From NCBI RefSeq assembly GCF_000829375.1, contig NZ_AP014624.1, positions 4,402,001 through 4,466,000 on the forward strand: a stretch of DNA of 64,000 nucleotides. The letters are read 5' to 3'. Source of the DNA: Chryseobacterium sp. StRB126 (GTDB taxonomy: Bacteria > Bacteroidota > Bacteroidia > Flavobacteriales > Weeksellaceae). The stretch's first letter is position 1. Every line of letters begins with the position of its first letter. Of this stretch, positions 15,327-24,789 are shown one piece after another. Under the pieces are notes generated by a model, which was given only the letters and a program-made list of their open reading frames with translations, ran no database searches and had not been told where the DNA came from. A program made the position numbers and the translations under genes.

Positions 15327-15354
15327 AAAGCTGGATAAAATATCCAGCTTTTTT
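15327..15354 (+). terminator. Intrinsic terminator of the CCA enzyme gene
   Basis: An 11-bp perfect stem (AAAGCTGGATA / TATCCAGCTTT) with a 3-nt loop is followed by TTT. Confidence 0.9.
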
Positions 15355-15380
15355 ATGCTTCAATGAGGTATATACCAAAG

Positions 15381-15407
15381 CCGGGCGGGTTCTAAGAACC
15401 CGCCCGG
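15381..15407. repeat. GC-rich perfect hairpin between convergent genes
   Basis: CCGGGCGGGTTC pairs with GAACCCGCCCGG around TAA, a 12-bp perfect stem very GC-rich for this genome. The plus strand has seven A after it rather than T, so it is not a textbook terminator in either direction, though it sits where convergent transcripts meet. It belongs with the GC-rich hairpins at 31165, 32895 and 62554. Confidence 0.6.
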
Positions 15408-15469
15408 AAAAAAACACAAATGATGAAAAAATAAAAAATTATATTATATACGCCGAAGCGCAATATATT

Positions 15470-16513
15470 TTAGTTCCAATATATTGAATTGGAAGCTATA
15501 CCTGCGGAGAAAGTTTTAATAATAGCTCCAGATGTATTATAAACAACAATCTTACTATCTTGCTTAAATCCATTGGCATCAGAAGTAAAAATGAGATCTT
15601 TTACTACACTGAATCCATAAAGATCAGAATATGGATCAGAACTACTTGCTACAGTAAATAACGGTGAAGTAGGTACCGTTCCTAGTTTCATATCCATGGT
15701 ATAGACACTTTTACCTGAGCTGAAATAGAATTTACTGTTGGAGATCTCCAGATTCTTGGCATCGGCAATTCCTGTTAAAGTAGTAGTTTTTATAATATCA
15801 CCCGTACTTGAGATCTGATAGATATAAGAATCTGTAGTTCCAGCTGCTATAGCATAAACATTCTGATTATTTGAAATGATTTTATTAATATTTCCGTTTA
15901 CAGAAAAAGTCTTCTGAATCTCATTGGTAGTTGTATTAATAAGGGTGATATTATTTCCATATCCAAACGAAGCATTCTGTACAAAAATATTATTACCTGC
16001 TTCTACAATTCTCTCAACAGTATCTGAAAAAGGAATTTTTTTAACAAGAGAATTATCTGAAACTTTATAAACACTTACATATTTATCTCCCTGATATTTA
16101 TCATTAGTTACATAAATATTATTGTTTGCAAAAGCCATATAACGAGGCTGATTAAGTCCGGATGTAATTTCACCAGTCGCTTTAAAGTTATAACGGTTTA
16201 CAATCTGAATCTTATTTGAATTGTTTAATAATAAATAAGCATTATTACCATTGAAAGCAATCATCTGTAGAACATCTCCTAATTTGCCTCCATTGTTAAA
16301 CGAGAAAATATTATCCTGCTTAAGGCTTAAGTCTGAAGTAACAAAGGTTACCTCAGCATTTGGTGTTCCGTATTTTCCCTCATTGGCAATCAGAAACCCA
16401 GCACTATAATCAATTCTAGGTTGAAGTTCATCGGTGTTATCTGTACTACAAGATACGACACCTAAAAGAAGCGTAAAAGCAAAAAGAAGATGTAAAAGTT
16501 TGTTCAGTTTCAT
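15470..16513 (-). CDS. Surface beta-propeller lipoprotein (DUF5074/YncE-like), probably cobalamin-binding
   Basis: The protein (347 residues) has a lipoprotein signal ending GVVSCS. Repeated beta-propeller blades follow, such as GLNQPRYMAFANNNIYVTND and a pattern of alternating hydrophobic strands with NNIYV/NNIFV, ending in SNSIYWN. Propeller lipoproteins of this type (BtuG) capture vitamin B12 on the surface of Bacteroides beside BtuB. Here the gene follows a BtuB-like receptor by 5 bp, downstream of a cobalamin riboswitch, so the same role is likely. That assignment rests on context; the blades alone could belong to other YncE-like proteins. Confidence 0.75.
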   Translation of the reverse strand: MKLNKLLHLLFAFTLLLGVVSCSTDNTDELQPRIDYSAGFLIANEGKYGTPNAEVTFVTSDLSLKQDNIFSFNNGGKLGDVLQMIAFNGNNAYLLLNNSNKIQIVNRYNFKATGEITSGLNQPRYMAFANNNIYVTNDKYQGDKYVSVYKVSDNSLVKKIPFSDTVERIVEAGNNIFVQNASFGYGNNITLINTTTNEIQKTFSVNGNINKIISNNQNVYAIAAGTTDSYIYQISSTGDIIKTTTLTGIADAKNLEISNSKFYFSSGKSVYTMDMKLGTVPTSPLFTVASSSDPYSDLYGFSVVKDLIFTSDANGFKQDSKIVVYNTSGAIIKTFSAGIASNSIYWN

Positions 16514-16518
16514 ATTAT

Positions 16519-18354
16519 TTAAAAATTAATTGTTGCATAAATACTATAATTTCTTTTTGGCATCGGATAATCGTATACTGTCTGATAAATAGTATCTGTA
16601 AGATTATTCACTTTAAATCCCAGAGTATATTTTTTCAAAATATCTGCGGAAATACCAGTATTTAAAATAAAATAAGGATCCAAAGCCACAGATCTTTTCT
16701 CATCTGCTGTGGTATAAGTCAGTCCATTAAACAGTCCTTGTGCATAGATTTTAAGGAAATCAAACTTATAATCTATAGAACCATTTACTTTATGTAAAGG
16801 AACATACATCATCTGTTTTTGGGTTTCTTTATTTATAGATTTAGAATAGGTATATCCGGCATTAATCTTCAGGCGATGTCTGCCGAAACTTTTATTCCAG
16901 CTAACCTGTGATTCTAACCCGTAGAATTCAGATTTGTATGTATTAAAAGGGGCCCAATATCCGTATGAAGTAGGAAGCCAGCTGATAAAATCCTTAATAT
17001 CCATATAATATGGGTTAAGAATAATCTTAAAACCACCAAAATTAAACTCATGGTCCATATCGATATTTAAGGAGGTCTCAGGCTGTAAATTCAGATTCCC
17101 GCCCGGCTTCCAATAAAGATCATTAAAAGTAGGATATCTGAAGTTTCTTGAAAAGCTTGCTCCTATATGATACCATTTCAAAGCATTCCATTTTCCCGAA
17201 AAGGAATACAGAACCGGAGATGAGATATCTTCTACAAAATCTTTCTTTATACCTGCTTCAAAGCGTAGGTCCTTAGAAACAAAATATTTTATCATTCCGG
17301 CTAAAGATCCTATGTTCCGGCTTACACTTCCTATCTCATAACCTTCAGCCTTATTCACCTGGAACTCTCCGATTGCATTGATATTGATTTTGGGAGTTAT
17401 AAAATAATTAAAATCGTTTTTAAGGATATAATTCTTTCCTTCTGCTCCATTAGATTTAAGCGAATGTATATCTGAAAAATACCTGTAATTATCTTCCGTA
17501 TAAGCAAATTTAAAGCTGTTGGAGAGATTCACTTTATTGATATCCCAGGAGATCATGCTTCTCAAAGTATTTGCCTTATACTTTGTTCTGTTACCATTTT
17601 CCTCGTAAATCACATAATGTTGCGAAGCATCAAATATCTGGCTTTGCCATGAAATAGTCTGAGAATCCGTAATTTTATAAGCAGTTCCTATATTAAAGGT
17701 TGTATTGTAATATCTTCCATTGATATTCTTAAATGAAGTCCTGCCTACTACATATTCAGGTACCTCATAATCATTTGTACTTACAGCATAGTTTGCAGAA
17801 GCTTTAAAGCTGAATTTATCATTACTGTACGAGCCTTTGAGAAAATTATTATAAGTACCAAAAGATGCTATTTCTGAAAACAGAGAACCATGAAAACCTT
17901 TATTAAAATCAAGGTTATTGTTCAAGTGAATACTTCCACCAATAGCCCCAGAACCATAAGTAACACTTCCTCCACCTGCTTTTATTCCAATCTGGTCATA
18001 TCCAAACAAGGCAATATTGTTGATATCTCCCTGACCTAAAAAATTAGAGTTAATATTAATCCCATTCCAAACAAAAGCTGTCTGTTGAGCTGAAGTTCCC
18101 CTGAAAGAAGGTGAAGAAACAGCACCACGGCCGTTTTCTTTGATATAAATGGAAGATTGAAACCTTAATAGCTCAGAAAGATTACTAGAGTTCTTTTCTA
18201 CATCTTCAATATTAATTGTTTTCACAGGGTGAAACTGCTTCACCTTGTTCATCTGGCTGTCGAAAATATAAATAGTATCAACAACCTTCTCCTGCCCGAA
18301 AAGAAAGCCGCCATAAGATGACAAAAACAGTACTAGAGATCTTTTTATATCCAT
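16519..18354 (-). CDS. TonB-dependent receptor, BtuB-like vitamin B12 transporter
   Basis: This outer-membrane receptor has 611 residues. A signal peptide is followed by a plug domain (about 40-150) with SELLRFQSSIYIKENGRGAV, PSFRGTSAQQTAFVWNGI and GSGAIGGSIHLNN. The beta barrel has many aromatic strand ends and a final strand NYSIYATINF ending in Phe, as needed for BAM assembly. The length is that of BtuB rather than the ~1000-residue SusC type, and no carboxypeptidase-like N-terminal domain is seen. It is the first gene after a cobalamin riboswitch, which makes cobalamin the best substrate guess. Confidence 0.88.
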   Translation of the reverse strand: MDIKRSLVLFLSSYGGFLFGQEKVVDTIYIFDSQMNKVKQFHPVKTINIEDVEKNSSNLSELLRFQSSIYIKENGRGAVSSPSFRGTSAQQTAFVWNGININSNFLGQGDINNIALFGYDQIGIKAGGGSVTYGSGAIGGSIHLNNNLDFNKGFHGSLFSEIASFGTYNNFLKGSYSNDKFSFKASANYAVSTNDYEVPEYVVGRTSFKNINGRYYNTTFNIGTAYKITDSQTISWQSQIFDASQHYVIYEENGNRTKYKANTLRSMISWDINKVNLSNSFKFAYTEDNYRYFSDIHSLKSNGAEGKNYILKNDFNYFITPKININAIGEFQVNKAEGYEIGSVSRNIGSLAGMIKYFVSKDLRFEAGIKKDFVEDISSPVLYSFSGKWNALKWYHIGASFSRNFRYPTFNDLYWKPGGNLNLQPETSLNIDMDHEFNFGGFKIILNPYYMDIKDFISWLPTSYGYWAPFNTYKSEFYGLESQVSWNKSFGRHRLKINAGYTYSKSINKETQKQMMYVPLHKVNGSIDYKFDFLKIYAQGLFNGLTYTTADEKRSVALDPYFILNTGISADILKKYTLGFKVNNLTDTIYQTVYDYPMPKRNYSIYATINF

Positions 18355-18404
18355 ATCCTTCTACTTTTCCTCCGAAAGCAATATGTTTTATTTGATTACT
18401 ATTC

Positions 18405-18552
18405 TGGCAGGTCTCCTGACTTTCGCTTTCTGTGCCTTCCCGTTTTATACAGTGGCTGTCTACAGAAATTTCTATTGCGATTTACAGTTGCGGGGACAGT
18501 TTGGGAGTTCCACCCAATTCCCTTTTCATTCCAATATACTGGAAACCAAAAT
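18405..18552 (-). promoter_or_regulatory. Cobalamin riboswitch
   Basis: Read on the minus strand from about 18552 to 18405, the sequence holds the adenosylcobalamin aptamer blocks in order: GGGAATTGGGTG, AACTCCC, CTGTCCCCGCAACTGTAA, GCCACTG, GGGAAGGCA, and the final AGTCAGGAGACCTGCC. It lies in the leader of the BtuB-like receptor gene. With B12 bound, such elements turn expression off, so the receptor and the propeller lipoprotein should be induced when B12 is scarce. Confidence 0.95.
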
Positions 18553-18675
18553 TTTTGCAAAGATAGTTTTTTAAATGTATTAGGCAAAAAATGAATTTTA
18601 TAACAGGTATAAGGAAACCTGAAGATGAAAATAGTGAAGTATAAACTTACAAACCCACTCTTTCATCTCAGTGCT

Positions 18676-18712
18676 TAAAAAATGGTTGTTCTCAATATTG
18701 AAAACAACCATT
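18676..18712 (-). terminator. Intrinsic terminator of the HAF-repeat gene
   Basis: On the minus strand AATGGTTGTT pairs with AACAACCATT around a 12-nt loop and is followed by a run of T. It lies about 34 bp after the stop of the upstream minus-strand gene. The remaining ~120 bp up to the riboswitch show nothing else. Confidence 0.82.
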
Positions 18713-18745
18713 CATGGTATAACTATTATTAAAATTTGCTAATTT

Positions 18746-20059
18746 TTACTTCTTGATGAATTTATAACTCTGCTGCTTCCCTCCTTTCTCGGAAAACTGT
18801 ACTATATAATTTCCTTTTGGTAAAAAGGAAACATCAATCTGATGTTCCATAGCTGTGAACGATTTTACTTTTTGCCCTACCATATTATAAACTTCTGCCT
18901 TTTCTATATTTCCGGTCCCTTTAATATATAAAATATCAACTACCGGATTAGGGTAAATTCCTAGTGTATTTTGATCTTTTACAACATCGTTTACTGATAA
19001 ATATCCCGTAAGATCGAGATAAAACGCTACCATTTGATTGGACGCATTCACTCCCATACCAGCTATCTTTTTTCCGTCCTGAGATATAGCCAAAGGAAGT
19101 CCCATAATTACCCCATTGGTATTAATGCCTAAGCTTGTTGCATAGTCATTGAGATTAAGACGTCCATCCGTTTCCGTCCAGATGAAACCTTCTCCAGACA
19201 TTGGCGGAGCTCCAAATGCCCTGTAAAATCCAATAACCTTTGTTCCATCCCCCGAAACTCCGGTTGCTCCTCCTTTAAAAGAGAATGAAGCATTGGGGTG
19301 TGTTATATATGTTAGTCCAGTTCCGGCCTTCCATACATAAGGATTTGGATTTGCCGAACCAATTATTGTATTGCCATCTGTAGAAACAGCTCCTGCTTCT
19401 CCTACGTTGTTTCCGTTGTTATCTGTAATGAAACTTTCCACACCATCTACCCATTTTGCACCACTTCTTGTTCCTGTAGACTCATCCTGCCATCCTACCA
19501 CAACAGTTCCATCTGCACTTATTGCGTTGGCTCTCGAGCTTCGTCCGCTCACCATACTCCCTAGATCTACCACTCCGTTTGTTGCATCCCATTTTACAGC
19601 ATGGGCATTTGCTGCGGTAAGCCACCCCAGTCCTACAATTGCACTGCCATCAGGAGACATTCCCCATGTAGAACTTACACTGCCATCCCAACCAGTGGGC
19701 ACAAGTCCACCTCTATTAGTCCATGTAGCAGAGCTCACATCATACGTTGAAATCTCATTAAAGTTTGTCACAGTATTTGTGACTGAGGATGCGATCTTCA
19801 TTCCGTCATTAGAAACAACCGTTTTTCCAGCTGCCGGATATCCGTTTGATATCGTCCCTATTTGTACAATTCCTGTATTTGCTGTCCACATAAATATTCC
19901 ACCACCAGTAGTCTGCATGCTTACCACTCCTTTATCAGAAACCGAACCGACATTATAATTCCCAAGTCCCATTACCGAAAGCTGAGCCTCAACTATATTA
20001 AAATTAAAAAAGAAACAAACAGCAAGTAATTTAATTGACATTTTGTAAAAATTTCTCAT
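18746..20059 (-). CDS. HAF-repeat secreted protein with type IX secretion signal
   Basis: The protein (437 residues) has an N-terminal signal peptide. A series of about 45-residue repeats of the HAF type follows, each with a core like SADGTVVVGWQD, SPDGSAIVGLGW, STDGNTIIGSA or SQDGKKIAGMG, suggesting a beta propeller. The last ~70 residues are a T9SS type A sorting domain (LGIYPNPVVDILYIKG ... MVGQKVKSF ... SYKFIKK), so it should pass the outer membrane through the Por system and be released or surface-bound. It is a probable extracellular protein of unknown ligand. Confidence 0.88.
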   Translation of the reverse strand: MRNFYKMSIKLLAVCFFFNFNIVEAQLSVMGLGNYNVGSVSDKGVVSMQTTGGGIFMWTANTGIVQIGTISNGYPAAGKTVVSNDGMKIASSVTNTVTNFNEISTYDVSSATWTNRGGLVPTGWDGSVSSTWGMSPDGSAIVGLGWLTAANAHAVKWDATNGVVDLGSMVSGRSSRANAISADGTVVVGWQDESTGTRSGAKWVDGVESFITDNNGNNVGEAGAVSTDGNTIIGSANPNPYVWKAGTGLTYITHPNASFSFKGGATGVSGDGTKVIGFYRAFGAPPMSGEGFIWTETDGRLNLNDYATSLGINTNGVIMGLPLAISQDGKKIAGMGVNASNQMVAFYLDLTGYLSVNDVVKDQNTLGIYPNPVVDILYIKGTGNIEKAEVYNMVGQKVKSFTAMEHQIDVSFLPKGNYIVQFSEKGGKQQSYKFIKK

Positions 20060-20244
20060 ATATTATTATATTTAATTTTAAAAACCAACAGAAACAATAT
20101 TAACATTATATTTGACTAGGCAAAAGAAATAGGCTTTCACAATTCGTGAATTTTAAAAGAATAAAAAATATAAAACCCTAATAACCAAACATTTGAACAA
20201 AATCAATTTTGAAGACGATTTCCGGGTAGGTCGTTAAGAAATAC

Positions 20245-21852
20245 ATGAAAAATAAATTATTATTCAGAAAGATGATTGAAAACAGAGGAAGAATTTTCCT
20301 GCTGATCCTCACGTTATGCTTCTCTATTATCAGCGGGCAATCTGGTCCTGACTTTACTATTATTGCTGATAAGGCAATTCAGAAATTATATCAAAATCCT
20401 GACGACTGTATCAGCTACACCCAAGGGCTTCTGGTAAGTGATCAGGATGTAGAGGATAGAATCGTACTTCAAAACATTATTTCACAAGCTTTTGCCATGA
20501 AGGGAGACTATATGCAGTCTGTCAATAGCTTTTCCCAGAAAGAAAATCCGGATCAAAACCAAGATATTTCTTATTTTATGCGGGTTTTTGAGGATTATAA
20601 TCTCGCAGACCAATATCAGAACTTGGGATTATATAATCAGTCTAAACAGATTATTACTCATCTTTTATCAGATCAAACGCTTCTGAAAAGCAATGATCCC
20701 AAATTAAGGATTACCACTGCAAAACTTTATCAGCTTCAGGCTTTGAATCTGGGAATCAGTAGAGATTATTCCAATGCCTTAGAAAACCTTAACAAAAGCG
20801 ATCAGTATATTGATAATGATAATGAGGAAAATAAAATTATTAAAACAGAAAATAAGATTTTCCGTTCTTCCTATTTAATGAAACAAAATAAACTGGAAGA
20901 ATATAAAAAAATTATAGAAAATGTAATTTCTGAACTTGAAAAACAGAAAAATCAGCCATTTTTACTCAGTTTAGCTTATGAAAACCTATCTCGTTTTTAT
21001 TTCTTACAACAGGATTATAAAACGTCAGTTCAAAAACTGGAACTGGGACTGTCATTGATTCAAGATCTTCCTTTTAATAATATAAAGATCAAAATTTACG
21101 AATCTTTATCCCGGACTTATTTTGCGCTCCATGATGATATCAAATACCATCAATACAATAAATATTATAATGATCTAAGATCAAAAACAGATTCAAGCAC
21201 AAAAGAAGGAATACGGTATATTGTAAAACTGGTTGAAACCAATCAAAATAAGACCCTTGAATTTGAAAAGCAGAATTATTTAAAATCGTTCTGGACTTCC
21301 ACTTTCATTTTCTCTGTGATTGTCATTGGACTATTGATCTATTTTCTGGTTATTAAAAACAAAAATAAAGATTTAAAAAAGCAATTTGATTTCTTTGAAA
21401 GACAGAACAGCCAACAAAAACAAATGGTCCATCCAATTACTGACTTAGCAAAAAGTACTGAGACAGAAAGGAATTCCAATAAAATTTCCAAAGAAAAAGA
21501 AGAAGAAATCCTTCAAAAACTAGAAGAATTTGAACAATCTGACCGATATCTGAACAAAAATATGTCATTATCTATGCTTTCTGCTCAAATGGAGGTTAAT
21601 ACCAAATATCTTTCAGAAGTCATCAATAATAACAAGGAAAAAAATTTCAATGGATATATTAATAAGCTAAGGATCAACCACATCGTTCAACTATTAAAAA
21701 CAGATCCTACTTTTCTTAATTATAAGGTAAGTTATCTTGCAGAATACTCAGGCTTTTCTTCACATAGTGCCTTTACCACTGTTTTTAAATCAGTTACCGG
21801 AATATCTCCTAATGCTTACATTCAGGAAATCAGTAAAAGTAAAGTATCATGA
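20245..21852 (+). CDS. TPR-domain membrane regulator with AraC-type DNA-binding domain
   Basis: The 535-residue protein has an N-terminal signal or anchor (about 13-33), TPR-like helical repeats to about residue 340, a transmembrane helix (about 351-370), a charged coiled coil, and a C-terminal AraC HTH. In the HTH, YLNKNMSLSMLSAQMEVNTKYLS is the first helix pair and VSYLAEYSGFSSHSAFTTVFK the second. The layout suggests a periplasmic sensor coupled directly to DNA binding, common in flavobacteria. A companion gene without the HTH overlaps its stop by 4 bp. Target genes are unknown. Confidence 0.85.
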   Translation: MKNKLLFRKMIENRGRIFLLILTLCFSIISGQSGPDFTIIADKAIQKLYQNPDDCISYTQGLLVSDQDVEDRIVLQNIISQAFAMKGDYMQSVNSFSQKENPDQNQDISYFMRVFEDYNLADQYQNLGLYNQSKQIITHLLSDQTLLKSNDPKLRITTAKLYQLQALNLGISRDYSNALENLNKSDQYIDNDNEENKIIKTENKIFRSSYLMKQNKLEEYKKIIENVISELEKQKNQPFLLSLAYENLSRFYFLQQDYKTSVQKLELGLSLIQDLPFNNIKIKIYESLSRTYFALHDDIKYHQYNKYYNDLRSKTDSSTKEGIRYIVKLVETNQNKTLEFEKQNYLKSFWTSTFIFSVIVIGLLIYFLVIKNKNKDLKKQFDFFERQNSQQKQMVHPITDLAKSTETERNSNKISKEKEEEILQKLEEFEQSDRYLNKNMSLSMLSAQMEVNTKYLSEVINNNKEKNFNGYINKLRINHIVQLLKTDPTFLNYKVSYLAEYSGFSSHSAFTTVFKSVTGISPNAYIQEISKSKVS

Positions 21853-22979
21853 AACTAAGATTGAACATTTTCTCATTAATCTTTTTGGCCTTTATTTTTA
21901 TAAAAGGTCAGGACACTTCGTATACTTCCCTGTTAAAAAAAGCCAAACTTGAAATTTATGACAATCCTGATAAAGCCATTCACATTGGAAAGCAACTACT
22001 GAAAAAAGATAATGATCTCAAAACATCTGTTGAGATCTATATGCTTCTTTCAACAGCCAATGTTGCCAAAAGGAATTTCGAAGAATCTTTAATGTACATT
22101 TTAAAGGCCAAAGAACTTTCACAGAAAACCAATGATATCAAAAGCCAGGTGAGTGTGCTTGTCTCTGTTGCTATACAATATCAGCAAATGGAGCTTTTCA
22201 GCAAGAGTCTTGAAACACTGAATGAAGCAGATCAATACCTGGTAAAACTACCTGAGGGAGCCACTGAAAAATATGCCGAAACTGCTAGAATCTATGCCAT
22301 AAAAGGAATGATTTATAAAAGTCAGTCCAACTCTGAAATTGCCCTGGAAAAGTTTCTGATCTCCATAGAAAATTTTGAAAAAGTACCTGTAAAGAAAACC
22401 TCCTATTCCAATATGAGTGTGGTTTATTATAATATTGGCTATTGCTATCTTAACCTTAATCTCATTGATAAGGCCCAACAGGCATTTTTACAGTCCATAG
22501 ACTGTGCTCAGCAAAATAATGCCAAAAGTCTGGAAGCATTCGCTTTAAAAGGAATGTCTGAGGTCTATAAACAAAAGCATGATAATAAAACCGCTATCCA
22601 TCTTTTGATAAAAGCTGAAAACCTAAGTAAAAATACAGGAGACATTATCTTGAATGAAGGAATTTATAACGAAATGGCAAACAATTATCTCGCCATGGAG
22701 CAGCAGGATTTATATCAACTATACAATAAGAAATATTTTGAAATGCGGTTTAAGAGAAAGCAAAACGAGTTATCTTCTATTAACCAGGTCATAAATAATC
22801 ATAATAAAGAAACCTCCGCAAAAAAACAAAAACTGAAATCTCAGTACCATTATATGAATATTCTGTCTTTTGCTATTGCTGGAATTTTGGTTTCTCTTTT
22901 ACTGTATTTTATTTTAAAAATAAGAAAGCAGAATAAAAAGCTTCAAAAGGAGATTCAACAAATTATAAGAGCTTCATAA
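21849..22979 (+). CDS. TPR membrane protein, HTH-less companion of the AraC-type regulator
   Basis: The 376-residue protein repeats the plan of its upstream neighbour (signal peptide, TPR helices such as SVVYYNIGYCYLNLNLIDKAQQAF, one transmembrane helix near 335-355, then a short basic tail) but stops where the DNA-binding domain would begin. A terminator follows at once, so no HTH remnant is hidden downstream. Its ATG overlaps the upstream TGA, so the two are made together. It may modulate the regulator by forming heteromers, or it may be a truncated paralogue. Confidence 0.8.
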   Translation: MKLRLNIFSLIFLAFIFIKGQDTSYTSLLKKAKLEIYDNPDKAIHIGKQLLKKDNDLKTSVEIYMLLSTANVAKRNFEESLMYILKAKELSQKTNDIKSQVSVLVSVAIQYQQMELFSKSLETLNEADQYLVKLPEGATEKYAETARIYAIKGMIYKSQSNSEIALEKFLISIENFEKVPVKKTSYSNMSVVYYNIGYCYLNLNLIDKAQQAFLQSIDCAQQNNAKSLEAFALKGMSEVYKQKHDNKTAIHLLIKAENLSKNTGDIILNEGIYNEMANNYLAMEQQDLYQLYNKKYFEMRFKRKQNELSSINQVINNHNKETSAKKQKLKSQYHYMNILSFAIAGILVSLLLYFILKIRKQNKKLQKEIQQIIRAS

Positions 22980-22991
22980 TTTGTATAAAAC

Positions 22992-23023
22992 AAAAAAACA
23001 TTCCAAAGTTGGAATGTTTTTTT
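22992..23023. terminator. Bidirectional terminator between TPR gene and pafA
   Basis: CATTCCAA pairs with TTGGAATG, extended by A7 on the left and T7 on the right. This suits both the plus-strand TPR gene and the convergent minus-strand phosphatase gene. Confidence 0.9.
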
Positions 23024-23039
23024 GTGTATGTTATTCTGT

Positions 23040-24686
23040 TTATTTACCCATAACTTCAGTGATTGGATTTCCAACACTTCCACTTGGGAACTGGATTTTC
23101 AATAATGAAGAAACAGTAGGTGCAATATCAGTCATATGATAAGCCTTGTTGCTTTCTCCGTGCTGAACTCCCCAGCCCATAAAGATCAATGGAATGTGTG
23201 AATCATAAGAGTTCCATACACTGTGAGTAGTTCCTGTTTTAGAATATGGCGGAAGCATAGAATCGTGAGAGATTAATTGGATATCACCACTTCTCTGTCT
23301 GTTGATTCCGTTGATAATTCTTTGTTTGATTGGCTCCGGAATGCTTGATTCCTGAACTCTATCTACAGAAACTGCATATAAAACAGTAGGATCTTTTTCC
23401 AGTTCTTTAACGGCAAAGTTTCTTACATCATCCAATTCAAGTTTGCTGTCTTCCAATACTTTTCTATCGAAATAGATTTGGTAATTATCGATAGCGTTAA
23501 TCAATTTATCAGCCCCGAATTTATCTTTTAATTTTTGGTTAAGATTCTTTTCTGCACCTTCTCCAAAGAAACCTGTCGGGATTTTATGTTCTTTCAAGAA
23601 TCCTACAGAATGCGCTCCACCGTGATCAGCAGAAAGGAAAACTGTATACTCTCCTTTTCCAACTTTTGAATCCAGATAATTGAAGAATTGTGCTAAATCC
23701 TGATCTAATCTGATATAAACATCCTCTACTTCAATGGAGTTCGGACCGAATTTATGTCCTGCATAATCCGTAGAAGCCAAATTGATGGCTAAAAAGTCTG
23801 TAATATTATCACCACCCAGCTTTTCACCTTCTACAGAAGCTTCAGCCAACTTTAGTGTCAGCGTATTTCCGAAAGGTGTATAACGGATGTTGTCTTTTTT
23901 GGTCTGATAATCTTTTGCAAGATCACTGTAAGGGAATGTAGGTGTTTTTGCACTTCCTAATAATCCTTCCCAAGGAGAATTGTCCGGTGCACTTTCTGTA
24001 TACTGATTGATCGGAAGCAAAGTATTCCAACCGTTAGCAACCAATTTTTCCGGTAAATTCTGAGAGTTAAATGACTTTACCCACTGAGGAAGATCATTCA
24101 TATACCATGTACTTGTGATAAAGTTTCCTGTACTGTCATCAAACCAGAAAGCTCCGTTGGGTGTGTGACCCGCAGGAAGAATGGAAGCTCTGTCTTTTAA
24201 AGAAACTCCAATTACTTTTCCCTGGAAATTGGTTGCTAGTCTCAATTCATCAGTTACTGTTGTAGACCAAAGATTTTTCGGAGAGTGGCTTCCTGTTTTT
24301 GTATTGGTTGTTCCTACCGGCTGAACGCTGTCATCCGCCGTACAATATACTCCTTTACCTGTTTCCTTATCTGTCCAGTCGTTTCCGGCAATCCCGTGAA
24401 TGGCAGGTACTGATCCTGTATAGATACAAGTATGTCCCAAAGCCGTAATGGTAGGAACATAAGGAATGTGTACGTTATTTAAAGAATATCCTGTATTCAA
24501 AAGTCTTTTGAAACCGTCATTTCCATATTTATTGTAAAAACGGTATAAATAATCCCAACGCATCTGGTCTACTACCAGACCCACTACCAATTTGGGTCTT
24601 TCCAGTTGAGAATTTCTATTCTTCTGTGCATTGATTGTAACTACGGACAAAAAAGTAGCTGCCGCAATTGAAATGTTCCTAAGCAT
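23040..24686 (-). CDS. pafA: PafA-type alkaline phosphatase
   Basis: This periplasmic phosphomonoesterase releases phosphate from many organic esters, as in the phosphate-irrepressible enzyme of Elizabethkingia. It has 548 residues with a signal peptide. The zinc and nucleophile set is visible: Asp40 in VVDQMRWDY, nucleophile Thr79 in VPTITALGHT, a metal site DYAGHKFGPNS, SADHGGAHSVG, and a late His in KTGTTHSVWNSYDSHIP. The Thr at the nucleophile position separates it from Ser-using PhoA enzymes. It converges on the TPR gene and starts back-to-back with an uncharacterised gene. Confidence 0.92.
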   Translation of the reverse strand: MLRNISIAAATFLSVVTINAQKNRNSQLERPKLVVGLVVDQMRWDYLYRFYNKYGNDGFKRLLNTGYSLNNVHIPYVPTITALGHTCIYTGSVPAIHGIAGNDWTDKETGKGVYCTADDSVQPVGTTNTKTGSHSPKNLWSTTVTDELRLATNFQGKVIGVSLKDRASILPAGHTPNGAFWFDDSTGNFITSTWYMNDLPQWVKSFNSQNLPEKLVANGWNTLLPINQYTESAPDNSPWEGLLGSAKTPTFPYSDLAKDYQTKKDNIRYTPFGNTLTLKLAEASVEGEKLGGDNITDFLAINLASTDYAGHKFGPNSIEVEDVYIRLDQDLAQFFNYLDSKVGKGEYTVFLSADHGGAHSVGFLKEHKIPTGFFGEGAEKNLNQKLKDKFGADKLINAIDNYQIYFDRKVLEDSKLELDDVRNFAVKELEKDPTVLYAVSVDRVQESSIPEPIKQRIINGINRQRSGDIQLISHDSMLPPYSKTGTTHSVWNSYDSHIPLIFMGWGVQHGESNKAYHMTDIAPTVSSLLKIQFPSGSVGNPITEVMGK

Positions 24687-24751
24687 CCAAGTAAAATTTT
24701 ATTGTTCACAAATTTAGGGGTTTTGAATGTTTTAGAACGTGAATTTTTATT

Positions 24752-24759
24752 TAAATTTG
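24752..24759 (+). promoter_or_regulatory. Bacteroidota-type -7 element
   Basis: TAAATTTG fits TAnnTTTG and lies 30 bp before the ATG at 24790. It argues for that start over the in-frame start at 24739, which is upstream of the promoter. Confidence 0.5.
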
Positions 24760-24789
24760 ATCTTTATTCAATTCTCAACACAATTCATC

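Noticed and set aside
19371..19958. Open frame of 195 codons opposite the HAF-repeat gene
   Set aside because: It is antisense to a well-supported exported protein with repeats and a sorting domain, has biased composition rich in Pro/Thr/Val, and no recognisable motif. It is a shadow of the repeats.
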